DNA of 46,872 bases from JBCDBL01 sp039183635. GTDB taxonomy: Bacteria > Pseudomonadota > Alphaproteobacteria > Caulobacterales > Parvularculaceae. This document shows positions 42,403 through 46,872 of the stretch, piece after piece (the stretch's first letter is position 1; the number at the start of each line of letters is the position of its first letter). Location: assembly GCA_039183635.1 (NCBI GenBank), contig JBCDBL010000009.1, forward strand, positions 1-46,872. The letters run 5' to 3'. The notes under the pieces are model-generated. The model was not told where the DNA came from. It saw only the letters and a list, made by a program, of their open reading frames with translations, and ran no database searches. A program made the position numbers and the translations under genes.

Positions 42403-42423
42403 GTGCGCCTGCGGCCTGTCGCA

Positions 42424-42452
42424 TTGACCTTAAAAGCGCCCCTTTTCATAAT
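42424..42452 (+). promoter_or_regulatory. probable sigma-70 promoter of the lptC-lptA-lptB-rpoN unit
   Basis: TTGACC (42424-42429) and CATAAT (42447-42452) have the ideal 17-base spacing, about 67 bases before the lptC ATG. This is the only good match in the gap. Confidence 0.55.
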
Positions 42453-42518
42453 TATATAAATCATTAAGAGGCTGCGTCCTTTTGCGGCTTCAAAGCCCTT
42501 TTTAATCAAAGGTGGCGT

Positions 42519-43205
42519 ATGGCGTCGGACGCCGAAGCAAATAAGGCTGATTTGACCGCTGGCGGGTTCCGCGATTGGACGGCCCGGCGCCGTGCGACTC
42601 AGGACCAGGCTATGCGCCGGTCGGCCAATGTGCGCCGGTTGCGCAAGCTTTTGCCTGTGAGCGGCGGCGCTCTTGTCGTCGCTCTTGTCGCTGCGGCCAG
42701 CTTTGAGCGTGTCGACACCGAGTTTTTGAAAATTTTCACCACCCTGCGCAGCGCCAGCGATGACCTGAAAATGATGAGTCCGCGTTTCGCCGGCAAGGAC
42801 GATAAGGGCCGCCCTTTCGAGGTGACGGCCGAAGCTGCGACGCAATCCCCGGACAATGAAAACCTTATCGAGCTTATCGCCCCGCAGGCCGACATCTCCG
42901 TCGGCACGCCCGAGGAGGCGAAAGTCGTCTCGAAAACGGGTGAATATCTGAGCGAGGAGAAGTTGTTGAAGCTCGACGGCGGCGTAGAGCTGCGCTACGG
43001 CCAGAACGAGGAGGCGTACGTTTTTCGTGCGCCTTCGGCGTCGGTGTCCTTCGAAACCAACACGCTGTCCGGCGAGGAGGGCGTGGTCGGCGACGGCCCG
43101 CTTGGCGATGTTAAAGCCAATACGTTTTCCGCCGATGAGGCTGGTGAGGTTTTGACATTCGAAGGCGACGTCAAGGTGCGTATTGCCTCGGCCGGTAAGA
43201 AGTGA
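42519..43205 (+). CDS. lptC: LPS transport protein LptC (228 aa)
   Basis: This is the inner-membrane-anchored bridge of the Lpt machine, passing LPS from LptB2FG to LptA. One N-terminal membrane helix at about 44-62 (LLPVSGGALVVALVAAASF) follows a basic cytoplasmic tail. The rest is periplasmic beta-jellyroll, with the repeated PRFAGKDDKGRPFEVTAEAA and DGGVELRYG segments typical of LptC. Length is usual for alphaproteobacteria. It heads a unit with lptA, lptB and rpoN. Confidence 0.92.
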   Translation: MASDAEANKADLTAGGFRDWTARRRATQDQAMRRSANVRRLRKLLPVSGGALVVALVAAASFERVDTEFLKIFTTLRSASDDLKMMSPRFAGKDDKGRPFEVTAEAATQSPDNENLIELIAPQADISVGTPEEAKVVSKTGEYLSEEKLLKLDGGVELRYGQNEEAYVFRAPSASVSFETNTLSGEEGVVGDGPLGDVKANTFSADEAGEVLTFEGDVKVRIASAGKK

Positions 43206-43275
43206 GTATGTGTTTATCTGCGCTTGACTATGGTGTTGCGGCGCAAACCTCGGGGCCTTGGGGAAGGTTTACGTC

Positions 43276-43803
43276 ATGTTGAAAAGCGCATTGGCGGCGT
43301 TGCTCTCGCCGTTATTATTTTTGTTGTTCGCGGCGCCGGCTGCGGCGCAGTTCGACTCCTCTGAGGAGCCGATCGACATTACGTCAGATCGGTTGGAGGT
43401 CTTTCAGGAAGAAAAACGCGCCGTCTTTACCGGCGACGTTGTCGCCATCCAGGGGGAGGCGCGTCTGGCGGCGAAAAAGCTGGTCGTCCATTTCGACAGC
43501 GTCGAGGATGGCGAATGGGGCGACATCGAACGCATGCGCGCCGAGGGCGGAGTGCGGTATGCAACCCCCACCGAAGTCGCCACAGGACAATGGGCTGTTT
43601 ACGAAGCGGGCGCGCGCACCATAACGTTCCACGAAAGGGTCGTGGTCAATCGGGGCGACAACGTGCTGCGCGGCGCCAAACTCACGGTCAATGTCGACAC
43701 CAATCAATCCGTCATGGAAAGCGGTTCTGAAAACGGCGCCAACGGCCGTGTCCGCGGCCTGTTTTTCACCGGCGGTCAAAATGATCCGTCTGAGGAAAGT
43801 TAA
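43276..43803 (+). CDS. lptA: LPS transport periplasmic protein LptA (175 aa)
   Basis: A signal peptide (MLKSALAALLSPLLFLLFAA, cleavage near AAAQ at 24) is followed by the OstA-like beta-jellyroll: PIDITSDRLEVFQEEKRAVF and the GDVVAIQGEARLAAKKL region are classic. I start at the ATG at 43276, with GGGAAGG upstream. It forms the periplasmic bridge carrying LPS to LptDE. Five bases precede lptB. Confidence 0.94.
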   Translation: MLKSALAALLSPLLFLLFAAPAAAQFDSSEEPIDITSDRLEVFQEEKRAVFTGDVVAIQGEARLAAKKLVVHFDSVEDGEWGDIERMRAEGGVRYATPTEVATGQWAVYEAGARTITFHERVVVNRGDNVLRGAKLTVNVDTNQSVMESGSENGANGRVRGLFFTGGQNDPSEES

Positions 43804-43808
43804 AAACC

Positions 43809-44600
43809 TTGGAAAACAAAGCTGAGTTGCAAGAGGCGGCGAACGAGGCCCCTCCGACCCCCCGCGTGGTGGAAGGCGCCGGCGGGTTTGGCGCAAAAAA
43901 TATCGGCAAGTCGTTTAAACGTCGTCCCGTCGTGCGCGGGGTCAGTCTGCATGTCAATCGCGGCGAGGTCGTGGGGCTTTTGGGGCCCAATGGGGCTGGT
44001 AAAACCACGTGTTTTTACATGATGACAGGCCTGATCCCGGCCGATTACGGCGCCATAGAGCTTGACGGTCACGACGTCACCGGTTTGCCCATGTACCAGC
44101 GGGCCCGCCTTGGCGTCGGCTATCTGCCTCAGGAGGCGTCGATTTTTCGCGGCCTGACGGTGGAGCAGAATTTGCGCGCGGTTGTGGAGCTGATTGAGGC
44201 CGACGAGGACCGCCAGGACGCTCTGATCGGCGAATTGCTCGGAGAGTTTCATATCAACCATTTGCGCGGCGCGCCGGCTATGGCCTTGTCCGGCGGTGAG
44301 CGCCGGCGCGTTGAGATCGCCCGCGCTTTGGCGACCCAACCGTCCTTCATGCTGCTTGATGAACCCTTCGCGGGCATCGACCCCCTGGCGATTTCAGACA
44401 TCCGCGATCTTGTGCTGCATTTAAAGGATCGCGGGCTCGGCGTGCTGATAACCGACCACAATGTAAGGGAAACCCTGGATATTATCGACCGCGCCTACAT
44501 CATCCATGACGGCGAGGTTCTGGTGGAAGGCAAGCCCGACGAGATCGTCGGCGACAGCGATGTGCGTCGCGTTTACCTCGGCGAAGGCTTTCAACTGTAA
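43809..44600 (+). CDS. lptB: LPS transport ATP-binding protein LptB (263 aa)
   Basis: This is the ATPase that drives LPS extraction. Walker A GPNGAGKT is at 59-66, signature LSGGERRRVEIAR in the middle, Walker B FMLLDEPFAGIDP, and H-loop TDHNVRET. The TTG start at 43809 is chosen because GAGGAAAG lies upstream and no ATG precedes the fold. The about 30-residue N-terminal extension is longer than in E. coli. lptF/G are not in the window. Confidence 0.95.
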   Translation: MENKAELQEAANEAPPTPRVVEGAGGFGAKNIGKSFKRRPVVRGVSLHVNRGEVVGLLGPNGAGKTTCFYMMTGLIPADYGAIELDGHDVTGLPMYQRARLGVGYLPQEASIFRGLTVEQNLRAVVELIEADEDRQDALIGELLGEFHINHLRGAPAMALSGGERRRVEIARALATQPSFMLLDEPFAGIDPLAISDIRDLVLHLKDRGLGVLITDHNVRETLDIIDRAYIIHDGEVLVEGKPDEIVGDSDVRRVYLGEGFQL

Positions 44601-44643
44601 TCACATAGGGACGGTTACATATTTGAGGCAGAGTTGAACGATT

Positions 44644-46173
44644 ATGGCGCTGGCGCCGAGATTGGAGCTGAAACAGGGACAGACCCTGGTGATGACGCCG
44701 CAATTGCAGCAGGCGATCAAGCTCTTGCAATTGTCCAACATCGATCTTGCCGCCTATGTCGAGGAGCAGCTCGAAAAAAACCCTCTCCTGGAACGCGACG
44801 ACAAGGCTGACGGCGCACCTTCCGATGCGGGAGCTGAGGCTGGAGAAAACGCCGGCGCGGGCGAAGGCGCGGACCAGGAGCTCGCGATCTCTGCGGAAGC
44901 GCCGACATCGGAAGCCGCCGAAGGCGCGATCGACGCCGATTATGAGAGCCTCAACGCTGAAGCCTCCCGGGCCGATCTGCAAAACGAACAGGGCGAGGGC
45001 GACCGGTCTTTGGCCGATTGGACGACGGTGGGCTCCGGCCGGCCGCTTGGCGGCGATGACATGGATTTCGACGCCAATCTCACCGCCGATCTTACGCTGG
45101 CCGATCATCTGACCGCGCAGCTTCACATCGCCGCGCGGGATGAAAAGCAGCGCCTGATCGGCGCCAATATTATCGACCTGATCGACGAGGCCGGCTATGT
45201 GCGCGGCGACGCCGTCAATGTCGCCGATCGTCTGGGTGCTGATTTATCGGATGTCGAGGCGACCCTGCGCCTTATACAAGGGTTCGATCCGGTCGGCGTC
45301 GGCGCCAGAGACTTAAAAGAATGCTTGCGGCTGCAGCTGAAAGATCTTGATCGTCTCGATCCCGCCATGGATGCGTTCGTTGAGAATCTTGAGCTTTTGG
45401 CCAAACACGATTTTGCGGGCTTGAAAAAAGCAACGGGGGCGGATCAGGAAGACCTCGTCGAAATGATCGAAGAGATCAAGGCCCTAAACCCTAAGCCGGG
45501 CCTTGCTTTCGGCGCTCAGGTGGTCCAGCCCGTGATCCCCGACGTGTTCGTGCGGCCCGGTCCCGATGGAGCCTGGAAAGTGGAGCTGAACAGCGACACC
45601 TTGCCCAGGGTTCTGGTGAACGCTCAATACTACGCCGAAGTCAGCGCGGCGGGGCGCAGCGAAAGCGATAAGACATATCTTTCAGAGTGCCTCAACAACG
45701 CCAACTGGCTTGTCAAAAGTCTCGACCAGCGGGCGCGGACTATTTTGAAGGTGGCCAGCGAGATTGTCCGCCAGCAGGACGCATTTTTGGTGAAAGGTGT
45801 GGAGTATTTACGGCCCTTGAACCTACGAACGGTGGCGGAAGCCATCGATATGCACGAATCAACCGTGTCCCGTGTGACGGCCAACAAATACATCGCAACG
45901 CCCCGCGGCGTGTTTGAGCTGAAATATTTTTTCACCTCCGCTATCGCTGCGGCCGGCGGGGGCGAGGCGCATTCGGCCGAGGCTGTGCGGCATCGCATTC
46001 GCAAGCTGATCGATGACGAACCCCCCACCGGCGTTTTGTCCGATGATCGCATCGTTGAAATACTGCGCGCCGATGATATCGATATTGCTCGGCGCACGGT
46101 GGCCAAGTACCGCGAAGCGATGGGCATCCCATCATCGGTGCAGCGGCGACGCATGAAAAAGCAAAGCGCCTAA
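44644..46173 (+). CDS. rpoN: RNA polymerase sigma-54 factor RpoN (509 aa)
   Basis: Region I (MALAPRLELKQGQTLVMTPQ, then LQQAIKLLQLSN, ending NPLLE) binds activator and core. An acidic, Ala/Glu-rich region II follows (about 55-150). Then come the core-binding and -12/-24 DNA-binding domains, with the RpoN box ARRTVAKYRE at about 482-491. Length is normal. It directs activator-dependent transcription. It sits in the conserved lpt-rpoN-hpf order, 43 bases after lptB. Confidence 0.97.
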   Translation: MALAPRLELKQGQTLVMTPQLQQAIKLLQLSNIDLAAYVEEQLEKNPLLERDDKADGAPSDAGAEAGENAGAGEGADQELAISAEAPTSEAAEGAIDADYESLNAEASRADLQNEQGEGDRSLADWTTVGSGRPLGGDDMDFDANLTADLTLADHLTAQLHIAARDEKQRLIGANIIDLIDEAGYVRGDAVNVADRLGADLSDVEATLRLIQGFDPVGVGARDLKECLRLQLKDLDRLDPAMDAFVENLELLAKHDFAGLKKATGADQEDLVEMIEEIKALNPKPGLAFGAQVVQPVIPDVFVRPGPDGAWKVELNSDTLPRVLVNAQYYAEVSAAGRSESDKTYLSECLNNANWLVKSLDQRARTILKVASEIVRQQDAFLVKGVEYLRPLNLRTVAEAIDMHESTVSRVTANKYIATPRGVFELKYFFTSAIAAAGGGEAHSAEAVRHRIRKLIDDEPPTGVLSDDRIVEILRADDIDIARRTVAKYREAMGIPSSVQRRRMKKQSA

Positions 46174-46443
46174 ATCAACGTTGTTTCAATCGGAATCGCC
46201 CCATTGCATTGAGGTCTTTGGTCCTATGGGTTTCCTGACGGCGTCCCGATATCTGCTTCGTTCGGAGAAGCTTTAGCAAAGATGATCTTCGTTTGCCTGT
46301 TTGACTGTCCAACGAAACGATTTAAGACCCCGCTTCCCCCTTTTCCATCTTCAAATCAAGGCGCTAAACTACAACTTCAAAATAAGGCGGGCGACTGCAT
46401 TCAGCCTCTCCCGCCACCTTGTAATCGTCTGATAGGACTTCCC

Positions 46444-46872
46444 ATGCAGGTAAAAATCACCGGTAAAGACATCGATCTTGGCGAGGCGCTGCAAGCCCAT
46501 GTCGCTGAAAGAATGAATGAAGGCGTTGGCAAATATTTCGGCCGTCCCGCCGAGGCCCAGGCGATCTTCTCCAGGGAAGCGCATTTTTTGCGCTGCGATT
46601 GCGTTGTGCACTTAAGTTCCGGCATTATTCTGAACGCCCAGGGCGAAGGGGGGGAGGCTTACGGTGCGTTTGAAGATTCTCTTGCAAAACTTGAAAAGCG
46701 CGTGCGTCGGTACAAGCGTAGACTGAAAAATCACCATAACGACCATAAAGATCCCTTGCCCGCCGAATCGGCGCCGGCTTATGTCCTTGCGCCGCTGCCC
46801 GATGAAACGGACGCTGCGGACGACGACGGTTCCTTTGACGATGAGGCGTCCAACCCTATTGTCGTGGCTGAA
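46444..46872 (+). CDS. hpf: ribosome hibernation promoting factor, long type (partial, 143 aa seen)
   Basis: MQVKITGKDIDLGEALQAHV starts the S30AE domain, which docks in the mRNA channel and dimerises or silences ribosomes in stationary phase. The Ala-rich acidic linker (about 105-143) is followed, presumably outside the window, by the C-terminal domain, so this is the long form. It is cut by the window edge. It follows rpoN, as in many alphaproteobacteria, where ptsN often comes next. TAGGA precedes the ATG. Confidence 0.93.
   Translation, partial: MQVKITGKDIDLGEALQAHVAERMNEGVGKYFGRPAEAQAIFSREAHFLRCDCVVHLSSGIILNAQGEGGEAYGAFEDSLAKLEKRVRRYKRRLKNHHNDHKDPLPAESAPAYVLAPLPDETDAADDDGSFDDEASNPIVVAE

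Noticed and set aside
46174..46443. Sigma-54 (-24/-12) promoter before hpf
   Set aside because: No GG-N10-GC element with the TGGCAC/TTGC context is visible in the gap.

Overview
The window is chromosomal DNA of an alphaproteobacterium. This follows from the lptC-lptA-lptB-rpoN-hpf cluster, the sdhCDAB order with alphaproteobacterial-type subunits, the valine-degradation operon, and dispersed intergenic palindromes of the type common in rhizobia and relatives. I cannot fix the order or genus from sequence alone. Coding is dense and moderately GC-rich. The exceptions are two visibly more AT-rich, gene-poor or accessory stretches, about 1-1570 and about 24085-27420.

Layout. 1-1396 looks like the right-hand end of an integrated element: one small ORF, little else, then a 47-nt 3' half of a tRNA-Asn gene that fits an attachment site. 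1576-4144 is a glutathione-gated K+/H+ efflux pair (KefF-like oxidoreductase and KefC-like antiporter). 4408-8844 (minus) is a valine/isobutyrate catabolic operon, mmsA-echA-acyl-CoA dehydrogenase-mmsB, with a divergent LysR gene. 10104-16302 carries a TetR regulator with a candidate operator, then an envelope cassette of MMPL/RND pump, LolA-like periplasmic carrier, outer-membrane barrel and a second LysR. 16358-18204 (minus) is rfbF-rfbG, making CDP-4-keto-6-deoxyglucose. 18417-24084 holds a quinone-reductase-like flavoprotein, a PlsC-type acyltransferase, RecQ, RarD and Asd.

24085-27420 is the accessory island and the best candidate for an undescribed system. A 266-aa protein of unknown function is divergent from a 404-aa Nal1-like trypsin-fold protease with a visible His/Asp/Ser triad. 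Downstream is a 110-aa protein that looks like a free copy of the protease's N-terminal domain. A protease, its possible inhibitor or adaptor, and a possible protease-activated target is a reasonable but unproven reading.

27677-31730 holds leuB and leuD separated by a secreted S9 peptidase. 31955-36184 has an outer-membrane barrel, a small secreted two-cysteine protein, a serine hydrolase coupled to pdxY, and a secreted YbjN-domain protein. 36426-39886 is sdhCDAB with a twin hairpin between sdhA and sdhB. 39998-42402 has a DUF427 protein, the CGFS glutaredoxin GrxD, an aldo/keto reductase and a RNase D-like exonuclease. 42519 to the end is lptC-lptA-lptB-rpoN-hpf (hpf cut by the window edge), linking LPS export, sigma-54 and ribosome hibernation. 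Short palindromic repeats sit in at least eight gaps, and several supply the stop codon of the adjoining gene.
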